A DNA stretch of 64,000 nt from CAZGSD01 sp964528305 (lineage in GTDB: Bacteria > Patescibacteriota > Gracilibacteria > UBA1369). Below, piece after piece: positions 35,520 through 44,656 of the stretch. A program made the position numbers and the translations under genes. The stretch is from NCBI GenBank assembly GCA_964528305.1, contig CAZGSD010000001.1:160736-224735 (forward strand), written 5' to 3'. The notes below the pieces were generated by a model, which did not search any database, had not been told where the DNA came from, and saw nothing but the letters and a program-made list of their open reading frames with translations. Numbering within the stretch: position 1 is the stretch's first letter; each line of letters begins with the position of its first letter.

Positions 35520-35966
35520 TCACCCTAATAATTTGAGGAATTCCCTTCGGAAGGTTTCGATATCTTTGAATTGGCGGTAGACGCTGGCGAAGCGGATGTA
35601 GGCCACTTCGTCGATGTCGCGGAGGGCGTTCATGACATCTTCGCCTATTACTTTGGTGGAGACTTCTTTGCCCAGATTGGACCACTGGCTTTCCAGTCTA
35701 TCCAGCAGGTCGGTGACTTGTTCCACGGTAACGGGGCGTTTCTCGCAGGCTTTCCAGATGCCGAATTCCAGTTTTTGTCTGTCATAGGGTTCGCGGGACT
35801 GGTCTTTTTTGATCACGACAAAATTAGTGTATTCGACGCGCTCGAAAGTGGTGAAACGGAAATTGCATTTATGGCAGGCGCGGCGGCGGCGTATTTCGCG
35901 CTGCTCATTGGTGTCGCGGGAGTCCAGCACGCGGGTGTCGTCATGTTTACATTTGGGACAAAGCAT
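35520..35966 (-). CDS. nrdR: Transcriptional repressor NrdR
   Basis: NrdR represses ribonucleotide reductase genes when dATP is high. The 148-aa protein is of normal length. It begins with the zinc ribbon MLCPKCKHDDTRVLDSRDT ... RRRRACHKCNFRFTTFERVE (four Cys), then the ATP-cone VVIKKDQSREPYDRQKLEFG to the end (VAYIRFASVYRQFKDIETF). The target NrdR box genes are not in the window. Confidence 0.96.
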   Translation of the reverse strand: MLCPKCKHDDTRVLDSRDTNEQREIRRRRACHKCNFRFTTFERVEYTNFVVIKKDQSREPYDRQKLEFGIWKACEKRPVTVEQVTDLLDRLESQWSNLGKEVSTKVIGEDVMNALRDIDEVAYIRFASVYRQFKDIETFRREFLKLLG

Positions 35967-36077
35967 GGGTGCAAATTTTTATTGTGGCTACAGTATAGTG
36001 TTTTTTGGGCTGTTGGCAAAATGGGCGGGATTATTCATGACTGATCAGGCTAGGATATGGTAATCTAACGATGGAAT

Positions 36078-37034
36078 ATGAAAAATAAAAAGCAGCTGTC
36101 ATTAAAGGAGGCTATTGAGAAATTCTTGGAATATTCAGAAATTACCAAGAATCAATCCGCCAAAACACTGGAGAATTATCGGCATTATTTGGCTAGACTG
36201 ATGGGTTTTGCTGGGAAGGATTTGTTGATTGAGAAAATCGATTTAGAGCTGGTGCATAAATATCGGCTTTATCTAAATAGACTGGTGGATGAAAACAAAG
36301 CCCCGCTACTAACTGTCAAAACGCAATTTTATCATTTGATTGCCCTGAGGGCTTTTTTGAAATTTTTGATACGGCAGGACTACTCCACCTTGGCGCCGGA
36401 AAAGATTGAACTCGGTAAAATGCCCGATCGTACGGTGGATTTTTTGGAAAGGGATGAGTTGGCCGCTCTGTTTGCCGCTGTGGATCGGAATGCGGTTACC
36501 GGGCTGCGGGATTATGCGATATTGCGGATGCTGTATTCTACAGGATTGCGCATTAGTGAATTGGTTGGCTTAAATAAAGATCAAATCAATTTGGATACGC
36601 GGGAATTTCGGGTGATGGGTAAAGGCGGGAAATACCGCATAGTTTTTTTGTCGCCGGAGGCCGCCGGGGCTATAGATCAATATTGGCGGGCCAGGCGGGA
36701 TGAATTTGCGCCGGCTTTTATCAATCATGGGCGAGGGGGAAAGGTGGCCAGCCGGTTGGAGCCAGGTGCTAAGGTTAATGAAAATGAAAGAAAGAGACTA
36801 TCCCCCACCATGGTGCAATATTTGATCAGAAATTATGCCAAAAGAGCTGGACTGGTCAAAAAAGTGACGCCGCATAAATTGCGACACAGTTTTGCCACGG
36901 AATTGTTGAAAAATGGGGCTGACATACGTTCCGTGCAGGAAATGCTGGGCCACAGCTCCATCACCACTACGCAAATTTATACACATCTGACCAATAAACG
37001 GCTGCGTGAGACGCATGAAAAATTTCATAAATAA
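36078..37034 (+). CDS. xerC: Tyrosine recombinase XerC/XerD-like
   Basis: It probably resolves chromosome dimers at dif. The N-terminal SAM-like DNA-binding domain (residues ~8-110) is followed by the catalytic domain with the full set: Arg in STGLRISELVGL, Lys in GKGGKYRIV, HKLRHSFATELL, GHSSITTTQIYTHL with the nucleophilic Tyr near the end. Length 318 aa is usual. It is followed by ftsE after 57 bases. A possible -10 (GTTAAAATAG) lies just after it, ahead of ftsE. Confidence 0.93.
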   Translation: MKNKKQLSLKEAIEKFLEYSEITKNQSAKTLENYRHYLARLMGFAGKDLLIEKIDLELVHKYRLYLNRLVDENKAPLLTVKTQFYHLIALRAFLKFLIRQDYSTLAPEKIELGKMPDRTVDFLERDELAALFAAVDRNAVTGLRDYAILRMLYSTGLRISELVGLNKDQINLDTREFRVMGKGGKYRIVFLSPEAAGAIDQYWRARRDEFAPAFINHGRGGKVASRLEPGAKVNENERKRLSPTMVQYLIRNYAKRAGLVKKVTPHKLRHSFATELLKNGADIRSVQEMLGHSSITTTQIYTHLTNKRLRETHEKFHK

Positions 37035-37091
37035 ATTGATTCTTAAATTGGGGCTGGCCCGTGTTAAAATAGGCTCAAATAAAAAAATGTG

Positions 37092-37766
37092 ATGATTATT
37101 TTTGACCGCGTAGTTAAACGCTATAAAAACAAAAAAGTTTTGGATAATGTTTCTCTGGCTATTACTGCGGGGGAATTTGTCTCTATCATCGGACCGTCCG
37201 GGGCTGGTAAATCGACACTGGTCTATTCACTGATTGGTTCGGAGCGCATACAGTCTGGCAATATTACTGTGGACGGCTATCGGGTGACGGAGATGACGCC
37301 GACCGAATTGCAATATTATCGCCGGCGCATTGGGGTGGTTTTTCAGGATTATCGGCTGCTGCCACAGAAAACTGTTTTTGAAAATGTGGCTTTTGCGCTG
37401 GAAGTTTGTGGGGTGGAGAAAGAGGCTATAGCTGAGCGGGTGGCGGCGGTTTTGAAAATAGTTGGCCTCCATGAACAGCAGAAAAATTTCCCCCATCAGC
37501 TTTCCGGTGGGGAAAAACAGCGTACAGCTATTGCGCGGGCGCTGGTGCATGAGCCGGGGTTGGTGGTGGCGGATGAGCCGACTGGCAATCTGGATCCCAA
37601 AACTGCCCTGGAGATAGTGAAATTATTTCAGCAAATCAATGAGCGTGGGATTGCCGTGATTTTGACCACTCATAATAAAGATATAGTGAATTTTTTGAAA
37701 AGGCGGGTGATTAAATTGGAGGGGGGCAAGATTGTGGGCGATAAGAAGGTGGGGGAATATGACTGA
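37092..37766 (+). CDS. ftsE: FtsE-like cell-division ABC ATPase
   Basis: FtsE with FtsX controls peptidoglycan hydrolases at the septum. Motifs: Walker A GPSGAGKST, Q-loop VFQDYRLLPQKTVFEN, signature QLSGGEKQRTAIARAL, Walker B LVVADEPTGNLDP, and the H-loop ILTTHNKD. The DYRLLP and TVFENVAFALEV blocks are typical of FtsE. I see no ftsX: the next gene is dprA on the same strand. The frame is open to GTG 37089, but ATG 37092 is the better start. At 224 aa the protein is complete. Confidence 0.88.
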   Translation: MIIFDRVVKRYKNKKVLDNVSLAITAGEFVSIIGPSGAGKSTLVYSLIGSERIQSGNITVDGYRVTEMTPTELQYYRRRIGVVFQDYRLLPQKTVFENVAFALEVCGVEKEAIAERVAAVLKIVGLHEQQKNFPHQLSGGEKQRTAIARALVHEPGLVVADEPTGNLDPKTALEIVKLFQQINERGIAVILTTHNKDIVNFLKRRVIKLEGGKIVGDKKVGEYD

Positions 37767-37816
37767 TAAGGTATTTTTAAGGTTGAGTTAATGTTGTGTC
37801 GCTATGGTGGCGGCAT

Positions 37817-38917
37817 ATGGAAAAATATATTGATGCTTTGGGGCAAATTACGGGGAGTCATTATGGATTGCTGGAGAAAATCTGGCGGCATTTTGGGGAT
37901 TTTGCTTATGCTTGGGAGCGGGCGGGGGCGGCGGAATTGAGACTCGCGGGCGCTTCTGAGGAATATATCGCTGAGCTACTCAGGAAAAGAGCGGTGTTGG
38001 ATTTGGGGCGGCGCGGCGAGGCATTGTGGCAGGCGGATATAGTTTTGGTGGGGCGGGAGAATCCGGAATTCCCGGTAGAGTTGCGGCAGATAGCCGCGCC
38101 GCCTTTTTTGATCTATCGCCGTGGAGCGGATTTACGCACGCTGACCAATCGGGTGGCGATGGTGGGGATGCGCAAAGCCACTGTGCAGGGCGAGAAGTTG
38201 GCTTTTGGCACGGGGCGGGTTTTGGCGGAAGCTGGGCTGACTGTGGTTAGTGGTTTAGCTTTTGGTATAGATGCGGCTGCGCATAATGGGGTGGTACGGG
38301 CGGGCGGGAAAACCATTGCTGTGTTGGCTTCCGGCATAGCCCGGGTGACCCCATCCAGCCATGACAGGCTGGCCAGGGAAATTCTGGCCTGCGGTGGAGC
38401 AATTATTTCTGAATATCCCATCACAGCTCCGGCTTTGAAATTTCAGTTTATGGAGAGAAATAGATTGATAGCCGGCCTTTGCCATACCGTGGTGATTGTC
38501 GAAGCTGCCAGACGCTCTGGAGCACTCATTACGGCCCGCCATGCCCTGGAACAGGGTAAAGAAATTTTGGCTTTTCCGGGTGATCCGGGGCGGGTACAGA
38601 CGGCCGGCTGTAATGCGCTGATACGGCAGGGGGAAGCTGGATTGGTGGATTCAGTAAGTGATATATTGGAAAATCTGCGCGTTAGAAATTTGTTGGGGGT
38701 GAACTCTGTCCTAGGACGGCGGCATGGCCCGCCGCTGTCGATGGAAGAAGCGAGTTTGTATGAATTGATACGCCTGCACTCCCCTATCTCCACTGATCAA
38801 TTGGCTGAGAAAATCAAATCACCGGCCGGGCAATTATTGGCTGGGCTGGGACTGTTGGAAATGTATGGGTTGATACAGAAGAATTCGGGGATGATGTGGC
38901 AGGCATCAGCCAATTGA
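37817..38917 (+). CDS. dprA: DNA-processing protein DprA/Smf
   Basis: DprA loads RecA on incoming single-stranded DNA in transformation. Visible: an N-terminal SAM-like/helical region (YIDALGQITGSHYGLLEKIW), the Rossmann core PPFLIYRRGADL, VAMVGMRKATVQGEKLAFG, VVSGLAFGIDAAAHNGV, KTIAVLASGI, IISEYPITAPALKFQFMERN and GALITARHALEQGKEILAFPGD. The C-terminal winged-helix DML1 domain follows (SPISTDQLAEKIKSPAGQLL). ATG 37817 starts the conserved part; GTG 37796 is an in-frame alternative. Its 3' end overlaps pilB by 12 bases in converging orientation, and the pilus ATPase neighbour is compatible with a natural-competence role. Confidence 0.94.
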   Translation: MEKYIDALGQITGSHYGLLEKIWRHFGDFAYAWERAGAAELRLAGASEEYIAELLRKRAVLDLGRRGEALWQADIVLVGRENPEFPVELRQIAAPPFLIYRRGADLRTLTNRVAMVGMRKATVQGEKLAFGTGRVLAEAGLTVVSGLAFGIDAAAHNGVVRAGGKTIAVLASGIARVTPSSHDRLAREILACGGAIISEYPITAPALKFQFMERNRLIAGLCHTVVIVEAARRSGALITARHALEQGKEILAFPGDPGRVQTAGCNALIRQGEAGLVDSVSDILENLRVRNLLGVNSVLGRRHGPPLSMEEASLYELIRLHSPISTDQLAEKIKSPAGQLLAGLGLLEMYGLIQKNSGMMWQASAN

Positions 38918-40678
38918 CGTCACCCGATGTACTTCTTCCAAAGTCGTCTGCCCCTGTAGCACTTTGAGCAAGCCGTCTTCGCGCATGGTGATCATGCCTT
39001 TGCGGCGGGCGGCTTCGATGATTTTGGTGAGGCTGGCTTTGTTCATGATCAGGTCTTTGATTTCGAAATCTACTTCCAGCATTTCCACCACGGCCACGCG
39101 ACCCCTGTAACCAGTGTGGCTGCAAATGTCACAGCCTTTGGCTACGGGCAAAGTGTCCGGGATGGTGATAGTCTCGGCTGGGCGCACAGTCTGAATGGTG
39201 GCCAGGACTTTTTTCAGCTCTTCCAGTTCGGCCGCCGGAATTGGTTTTTGCTCCTGGCAATTGGGGCAGATGCGGCGGGCCAGGCGCTGGGCGATGATGG
39301 CGTGGAGAGCGGGGGCAATCATGAAGGCCGGTAGCCCGATATTGGATAGGCGGGGAATGGTTTCGATGGCTGAATTGGTATGCAAAGTGGATAGCAGGAC
39401 GTGGCCGGTCAGGGCGGCCTGCGCTGCTGTTTCGGCGGTTTCCAGGTCGCGGATTTCACCAATCATGATCACTTCGGGGTCCTGGCGGAGGATGGAGCGC
39501 AGGCCGCTGGCGAAAGTATAGCCGCCTTTTTCATTGATTTGGCTCTGAGAAATGCCCTCCAGATGATATTCGATGGGATCTTCCAGAGTGATGATTTTGG
39601 CCTGAGGATCGTTGAATTTGGATAGAATAGTGTATAGCGATGTGGTTTTTCCTGATCCAGTGGGACCGGTCATCAGAATCATGCCATGGGGAATTTCGGT
39701 TAATTTTTGAATTTTCTCCAGATATTGTCCGCTATAGCCCAGCTCTTCAAAAGTGACCAGATGGCGGCCAGAATCCAAAAGTCTCATCACAAAACTTTCA
39801 CCGAATTCCGTGGGCAAAACTGAAACTCTCACGTCAATTTTTCTATCATTGACTTGAAAATTAAAGCGCCCATCCTGAGGAATATTGCTGACATTAACTT
39901 TTAATTTGGATTGATATTTAAACTGATTGGATAAATTACTCCAGATGGATTTATCTATACGAAAAACCTCATGCAGCAGCCCATCCACGCGAAATCTGGC
40001 CCGGACATATTTGTCCTCCGCCTCCAGATGTATGTCCGATGATCCGGCACGCAGCGCGCCCACGCAGATCAGATAAGCAGCTTCCTCGGAATTGGCATTT
40101 TTGATTTTTTCGCCCAATTGGGATAAATCTGCCAATTCACTTTCCAGATTTTTAATTTTAGCCTCATCTAACCGCGTATTAATCTCCTTTTTGACGACAT
40201 ATTGATCGGTTTCATAGAGCTTGAGTGCCTCCATGATGCCTTCGTCCGAAGACAGATTGATGTTGATCAGATACCCCTGCTGTTTGAGCTGATTGATCAC
40301 TTCGCGGGTGGCCGGATTGGTGGGATGGGCCACGGTGATGCGCAGTTTTTTACCCAAACGGTAAAAAGGAATGAGCAAATTAGTCTTGGCTACTTCCGGC
40401 GCGATGATTTTGAGCAAATCGGGATTGATGGGTGTGGCCGCTATATCCACGTAATTCATGCCCATGGAGGTAGCTTTTTCCTGGGTGGCCTTTTCTTTGG
40501 CAGCCCGATTGATTTTGGCCAAACTGCTGTCTAGTTTGGGGCTATCGGTTAGTGCCGCTGAAGTGTGATTTTCGGCAGCAGCAGGCGCTGTTGTAGCTGC
40601 TGGCACAGACGTACCGCCTCCTGTAGCGGTGGACTGGTCTGCGGGCCCCGGATTGGTCAAATTTTGATTATCAGCCAT
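38906..40678 (-). CDS. pilB: Type II/IV secretion and pilus assembly ATPase PilB/GspE
   Basis: This hexameric ATPase powers type IV pilus extension. It has a Thr/Ala-rich start, an N-terminal MshEN-type domain (PEVAKTNLLIPFYRLGKKLR), then the ATPase: Walker A GPTGSGKTTSLYT, ITLEDPIEYHLEGISQSQIN, RQDPEVIMIGEIRD, the HVLLSTLHTNSA box, and a zinc-binding tetra-Cys RRICPNCQEQ ... GCDICSHTGYRGR. Length 590 aa is normal for PilB. Other pilus genes are not in the window. It converges on dprA. Confidence 0.95.
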   Translation of the reverse strand: MADNQNLTNPGPADQSTATGGGTSVPAATTAPAAAENHTSAALTDSPKLDSSLAKINRAAKEKATQEKATSMGMNYVDIAATPINPDLLKIIAPEVAKTNLLIPFYRLGKKLRITVAHPTNPATREVINQLKQQGYLININLSSDEGIMEALKLYETDQYVVKKEINTRLDEAKIKNLESELADLSQLGEKIKNANSEEAAYLICVGALRAGSSDIHLEAEDKYVRARFRVDGLLHEVFRIDKSIWSNLSNQFKYQSKLKVNVSNIPQDGRFNFQVNDRKIDVRVSVLPTEFGESFVMRLLDSGRHLVTFEELGYSGQYLEKIQKLTEIPHGMILMTGPTGSGKTTSLYTILSKFNDPQAKIITLEDPIEYHLEGISQSQINEKGGYTFASGLRSILRQDPEVIMIGEIRDLETAETAAQAALTGHVLLSTLHTNSAIETIPRLSNIGLPAFMIAPALHAIIAQRLARRICPNCQEQKPIPAAELEELKKVLATIQTVRPAETITIPDTLPVAKGCDICSHTGYRGRVAVVEMLEVDFEIKDLIMNKASLTKIIEAARRKGMITMREDGLLKVLQGQTTLEEVHRVTSIG

Positions 40679-40782
40679 TGATAGGGAAATTTATCCCTAT
40701 ATTCTAGCATAAAATGGGGGAAAGAGCTAATGCGTTACTCGAAAAAGTGCCAATTTTATTGATCAGCCATTTTGAGCACCCC

Positions 40783-41868
40783 TCACCCCTTCAACTCCGC
40801 CTCGATAAAGCCGTCGATTTGGCCGTCCAGCACGGCGTCGACATTGCCCTCTTCGTAATTGGTGCGATGGTCTTTGACCATTTTGTAGGGCTGGAGGACA
40901 TAAGAGCGGATTTGATTGCCCCAGCTCATTTGTACCGGCTCCCCTTTCAGTTGATTTAATTCAGCTACCTGCTGTTTCTCGGCCAAATCCACTAGTTTGG
41001 CGGTGAGGATTTTCATGGCGCGATCTTTGTTTTGCAGCTGGGACCGCTCGGTCTGACAGGCTACGACCAGACCGGTGGGCAAATGGGTGATGCGTACGGC
41101 GCTGGATACTTTGTTGACATTCTGGCCGCCGGCCCCTCCGGAACGATAGGTGTCCACGCGCAAATCTTCCTTGCGTATACGATCCTGATGACTGATGTCC
41201 AGATCGGGTATCACTTCTACCATGGCAAAGCTGGTTTCGCGGGAATTTTTGGCATTGAAAGGTGAATTGCGCACCAGGCGATGCACGCCTTTTTCGCATT
41301 TCAAATAGCCATAGGCAAAAGGTCCGGACACCTGCACAGTGACTGATTTGATGCCAACTTCTTCACCATCTGACCTATCCAAAATTTCGCAGACATAGCC
41401 CTGATCCTCGCACCAGCGCAAATACATGCGCAGCAAAATTCCCACAAAATCCATGGCATCTTTGCCGCCGGTGCCGGCATGTATGGACAGCAGCGCGTCG
41501 GATTGATCGTATTTACCGGAGAGGAAAGTTTTCACTTCTAGTTTGTGCCAACGTTTTTCTAACTCATCCACCAGTTTTTTAAATTCTTCTCCACTAGCTG
41601 GATCCTCATCCATATTGATGCTGGGGGCCAACTCTACCAGTTCAGCTGTGTCTTTTTGGATAGACTGCCACTCGGCAACTTCTTTTTGCAGGGCGGAAAG
41701 GCGTTTGCTGATGGCTTGAGCCCGGGTAGTGTCATTCCAGAAATCAGGGGCCTGGGTATCTGCTTCCAGCCCAACGATTTGGGCGCGGAGTTGTGGCAAG
41801 TCGATACGCTCTATGGCATGAGTGATCTCTTCGGCCATAGTGGTCAGTTTTTCTTTGTGTTCATGCAT
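40783..41868 (-). CDS. prfB: Peptide chain release factor 2
   Basis: RF2 releases peptides at UAA and UGA. The stop-codon motif SPF is in VRNSPFNAKNSRETSF, and the catalytic GGQ in RSGGAGGQNVNKVSSAVR. Length 361 aa is usual. The reading frame is continuous from MHEHKEKLTTMAEEI, so the programmed +1 frameshift of many prfB genes is not used here. Its presence supports UGA as a stop in this organism. The upstream spacer (41869-42197) carries the tRNA-Ala-like RNA and its terminator. Confidence 0.96.
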   Translation of the reverse strand: MHEHKEKLTTMAEEITHAIERIDLPQLRAQIVGLEADTQAPDFWNDTTRAQAISKRLSALQKEVAEWQSIQKDTAELVELAPSINMDEDPASGEEFKKLVDELEKRWHKLEVKTFLSGKYDQSDALLSIHAGTGGKDAMDFVGILLRMYLRWCEDQGYVCEILDRSDGEEVGIKSVTVQVSGPFAYGYLKCEKGVHRLVRNSPFNAKNSRETSFAMVEVIPDLDISHQDRIRKEDLRVDTYRSGGAGGQNVNKVSSAVRITHLPTGLVVACQTERSQLQNKDRAMKILTAKLVDLAEKQQVAELNQLKGEPVQMSWGNQIRSYVLQPYKMVKDHRTNYEEGNVDAVLDGQIDGFIEAELKG

Positions 41869-41934
41869 GGGTAGAGGCGGCTAATGCGGGGGTATTCTAG
41901 CAAAGATTTAGCTTAATGGGGAAGGTTATTCTGT

Positions 41935-42137
41935 AAAAAAATGACTGAGAAAACAGCCCTCCAGATGTATTCTAGAGAGCTGTTCCTTGCCTCCACCACC
42001 GTGTTATAGAACACGGAACTCCTTCGTCTATGGGTATTATAGACGCTGATCGATGGTGGAGGCAAGGAGAATCGAACTCCTGAGAGATAACTTGACGAAG
42101 GAACTCCCACTACCCAGCTGCCCCCACCACGATCAGC
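41935..42137 (-). ncRNA. Candidate structured RNA with a tRNA-Ala-like domain and terminator
   Basis: On the minus strand, 42137-42045 folds as an 8-bp stem (GCTGATCG with CGATCAGC). Inside it, 42125-42054 is a tRNA-like unit: acceptor GGGGGCA/TGCCTCC with G3-U70, T-arm AGGAG-TTCGATT-CTCCT, discriminator A and CCA. In place of D and anticodon arms there is only a GGGAG/CTCTC stem with a 17-base loop. Downstream are hairpins (GTCTAT/ATAGAC; CCGTGTT/AACACGG) and a hairpin AACAGCTCTC/GAGGGCTGTT followed by T-rich sequence (41984-41935). Two downstream segments are complementary to the tRNA-like unit (9 and 14 bases). It lies between def and prfB on their strand. Function unknown. Confidence 0.6.
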
Positions 42138-42197
42138 TATTATAAAATGTACTGGCTTTGGATTAAGCCAACCTGAAAAAGCGCTGACATCCCACCC

Positions 42198-42713
42198 TCA
42201 AATCACCACACCCTTTTCCTTTTTTCGCAGGGCTCCCAGTTTGGCTTCCGCCCGCTCCACGACTTTGTCCACAAATAACACGCCATTGAGGTGATCCACT
42301 TCATGCTGGACTACGCGGGCATTCAGGCCGGATAGTTTTAAGGTCTGTTCGTGGCCTTTTTTATCCAGAAAAGTGACGATGATATCCTGGTAACGTGAAA
42401 CTTCATCGAAATAATCTGGCACGCTCAGACAGCCCTCGGTGTCGGTATAAACAGCTTCGGAATGAAAGATGATTTCCGGGTTAATCATGGGCAGTACCAC
42501 TTCCTGATTAGTTTGTTGATTAAGTAGCACGATGATTACTCTTTTCAAAACTCCCACCTGCGGCGCGGCCAAACCACAGCCACTGTTTTCATCCATGGTG
42601 ACTTCCATATTTTTAATTAATTGGAGAGTCGCCTTGTCTACCCGGCGCACCGGAGTGGAGATTTGGCGCAAGTGCTGATTTTCTGTACCGGTCTCTATTT
42701 TGAGTATGGCCAT
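42198..42713 (-). CDS. def: Peptide deformylase
   Basis: It removes the formyl group from nascent proteins. The three metalloenzyme motifs are present: GCGLAAPQVG, EGCLSVP and QHEVDHLNG with the zinc ligands Cys, His, His and the catalytic Glu. Length 171 aa from ATG 42713 (MAILKIETGTEN) is normal; the frame is open upstream to 42770 but those residues are not conserved. The Lys/Arg-rich end (LGALRKKEKGVVI) is usual. Confidence 0.95.
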   Translation of the reverse strand: MAILKIETGTENQHLRQISTPVRRVDKATLQLIKNMEVTMDENSGCGLAAPQVGVLKRVIIVLLNQQTNQEVVLPMINPEIIFHSEAVYTDTEGCLSVPDYFDEVSRYQDIIVTFLDKKGHEQTLKLSGLNARVVQHEVDHLNGVLFVDKVVERAEAKLGALRKKEKGVVI

Positions 42714-42791
42714 AATGGCAAAATTATCTCTGATACAATGTAGTTTAACCACAAGGTTATCGGAAAGCAATGGGACTGGAAAACCACCGTT

Positions 42792-43595
42792 TTAGGCCTT
42801 CATACCAACTCCTTTTTCCAGTAGTCTCCAGGCCACCATGGCCAGCACTATGGTTAGTACGATCAGGAGGCTGGCCGACCACCAGACATTGACGTCTGAA
42901 AAGCCAAAAAATCCGAATCTGAAGCCGTCGACCATATAGAGTATGGGATTGAATCTGGATAATTCTCTCCAGAATTCTGGCAATCTGTTGACTGAGTAAA
43001 ACACCCCGCCGAAATAAGTTAGCGGCATTAAAACGAAGGTTGGAACAATCATGGTGTCGTCGAATTTTTTGGCGAAGACGGCGTTGATCAGGCCGCCCAA
43101 AGCGAACATTGTTGAGGTCAGAATAACAAAAAGCAATACCAGCCAGATATTGTGAACTACTGGATGGGTGAAAAATACTGAAACTAGAAAAACAATAGCT
43201 CCGACTAGTATGCCACGCAACGCTCCCCCACCGGCATAACCGGCGATAATAACCCAATTGGGTGTGGGTGAGACGAGCAGTTCATCGATATTGCGCATAA
43301 ATTTAGCGCCGAAAAAAGAGCTGACTACGTTGGAATAAGCGCTGTTGATCACGGCCATCATGACCAGGCCCGGGACTATAAAAGACATATAGGGCACGCC
43401 ATTGATGGCGGCGATTTGAGAGCCAATAAACCCACCAAAGATGACGAAATACAGCGATTGGGTGATGACGGGCGGCAGCAGCGTCTGGGTCCAGATGCGC
43501 AGGAATCTAGTGACTTCTTTACGCAGAATAGTGCGAAAAGCTGTCAACGCTGCCGCCCCACCTGTTTGTTGAATTGAATTTTCCATGTTTGCCAA
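42792..43595 (-). CDS. ABC-2 type transporter permease
   Basis: The 267-aa integral membrane protein has six hydrophobic segments, beginning TLLPPVITQSLYFVIFGGFI. The ABC-2 family region ILYMVDGFRFGFFG follows YFGGVFYSVNRLPEFWRELSRF. It forms an exporter with the ATPase encoded 2 bases upstream (43598-44503). The substrate is unknown; ABC-2 exporters move polysaccharides, lipids or drugs. Confidence 0.92.
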   Translation of the reverse strand: MANMENSIQQTGGAAALTAFRTILRKEVTRFLRIWTQTLLPPVITQSLYFVIFGGFIGSQIAAINGVPYMSFIVPGLVMMAVINSAYSNVVSSFFGAKFMRNIDELLVSPTPNWVIIAGYAGGGALRGILVGAIVFLVSVFFTHPVVHNIWLVLLFVILTSTMFALGGLINAVFAKKFDDTMIVPTFVLMPLTYFGGVFYSVNRLPEFWRELSRFNPILYMVDGFRFGFFGFSDVNVWWSASLLIVLTIVLAMVAWRLLEKGVGMKA

Positions 43596-43597
43596 AA

Positions 43598-44503
43598 TTA
43601 TTTAAGTAGATTCAGATAGAGCTGCTCCAGCCTATTGTTTTTGGGGCGAATATCCAGCATGTCCATGCCGACACCACGCAATTCCTGGGCCAGATGGGCT
43701 AGAGATTTGCCCATTTGTACCACTACTTCCAGCGTGTTTTCATCAAATTGGCTGGCCCGGAAAGCCTGCAGCTCATGCAGCCCCCGCACCTGATCCACTG
43801 TTACCAGATAGGTTTGCTGTTCCATCTGGGCCAGCAGAGTTTTGACTGATTCGTTTTTGATAATTTCGCCCTGCTTGATGATGGCGACATTGCGGCACAT
43901 CTGTTCTACTTCTTCCAGATAATGAGTGGTCAGCAGAATAGTCATGCCGGAGGCATTCAGCTCACGCAAATATTCCCACATACCATGACGCAGCTCCACG
44001 TCGACGCCGGCTGTCGGTTCGTCCAGGATGAGCAACTTGGGCTGATGCACCAGGGCGCGGGCTATCATTAAACGTCTTTTCATCCCACCGGAAAGCTGTC
44101 TGGAGACAGTGTCTTTTTTCTCCCATAGCCCTAACTTTTTTAATATTTCTTCGGTGCGCTGTTCCGCCACCTGGCGCGGTACGCCAAAATACCCGGCTGA
44201 GGTCACCACTATGTCAAAAGTTTTTTCAAAAATATTGAAATTGAATTCCTGTGGCACCATGCCAACCAGCCTTTTGGATTCTTCACTATCGCTGACCGTA
44301 TCATGGCCGAAAACCCGCACTGAGCCGGCGGTTTTATTGACCAGACCGGTGATGATATTGATCATGGTGGTTTTACCGGCACCATTGGCGCCCAGCAGAG
44401 CGAAAAAGTCCCCCGCCGCTATAGTTAAATCAATATTTTTCAGGGCCAGAGGGCCTTTGTCCCCGTATTGTTTGACCAGGCCGCTAATCTCTATTGCTTT
44501 CAT
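43598..44503 (-). CDS. ABC transporter ATP-binding protein (ABC-2/CcmA type)
   Basis: Walker A GANGAGKTTM, Q-loop MVPQEFNFNIFEKTF, signature QLSGGMKRRLMIARAL, Walker B LLILDEPTAGVD and H-loop LTTHYLEEVEQM are all present. The C-terminal ~90 residues are a domain seen in CcmA/DrrA-type ATPases. ATG 44503 (MKAIEISGLVKQYG) starts the conserved part; the upstream in-frame extension to 44542 is not conserved. It is coupled to the permease gene with a 2-base spacer. Confidence 0.93.
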   Translation of the reverse strand: MKAIEISGLVKQYGDKGPLALKNIDLTIAAGDFFALLGANGAGKTTMINIITGLVNKTAGSVRVFGHDTVSDSEESKRLVGMVPQEFNFNIFEKTFDIVVTSAGYFGVPRQVAEQRTEEILKKLGLWEKKDTVSRQLSGGMKRRLMIARALVHQPKLLILDEPTAGVDVELRHGMWEYLRELNASGMTILLTTHYLEEVEQMCRNVAIIKQGEIIKNESVKTLLAQMEQQTYLVTVDQVRGLHELQAFRASQFDENTLEVVVQMGKSLAHLAQELRGVGMDMLDIRPKNNRLEQLYLNLLK

Positions 44504-44656
44504 GAAAACAAAATTAAAAGACAGTAAATTTTCTGGTGGCACAGTTGTTCAGCCAGGGGATTTTACCTGATGTGGAGGGTATTAGCCAGATAAATCACGA
44601 TGATTTTAGGCCTTTTTGCGCGAGCGTTTGGTGGACGCTTTTTTAGGTGCCAACCA

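Noticed and set aside
42054..42125. Functional tRNA-Ala or canonical tmRNA
   Set aside because: No D-arm, no anticodon arm, no tag-coding frame and only 69 bases between acceptor ends; kept as an RNA candidate.
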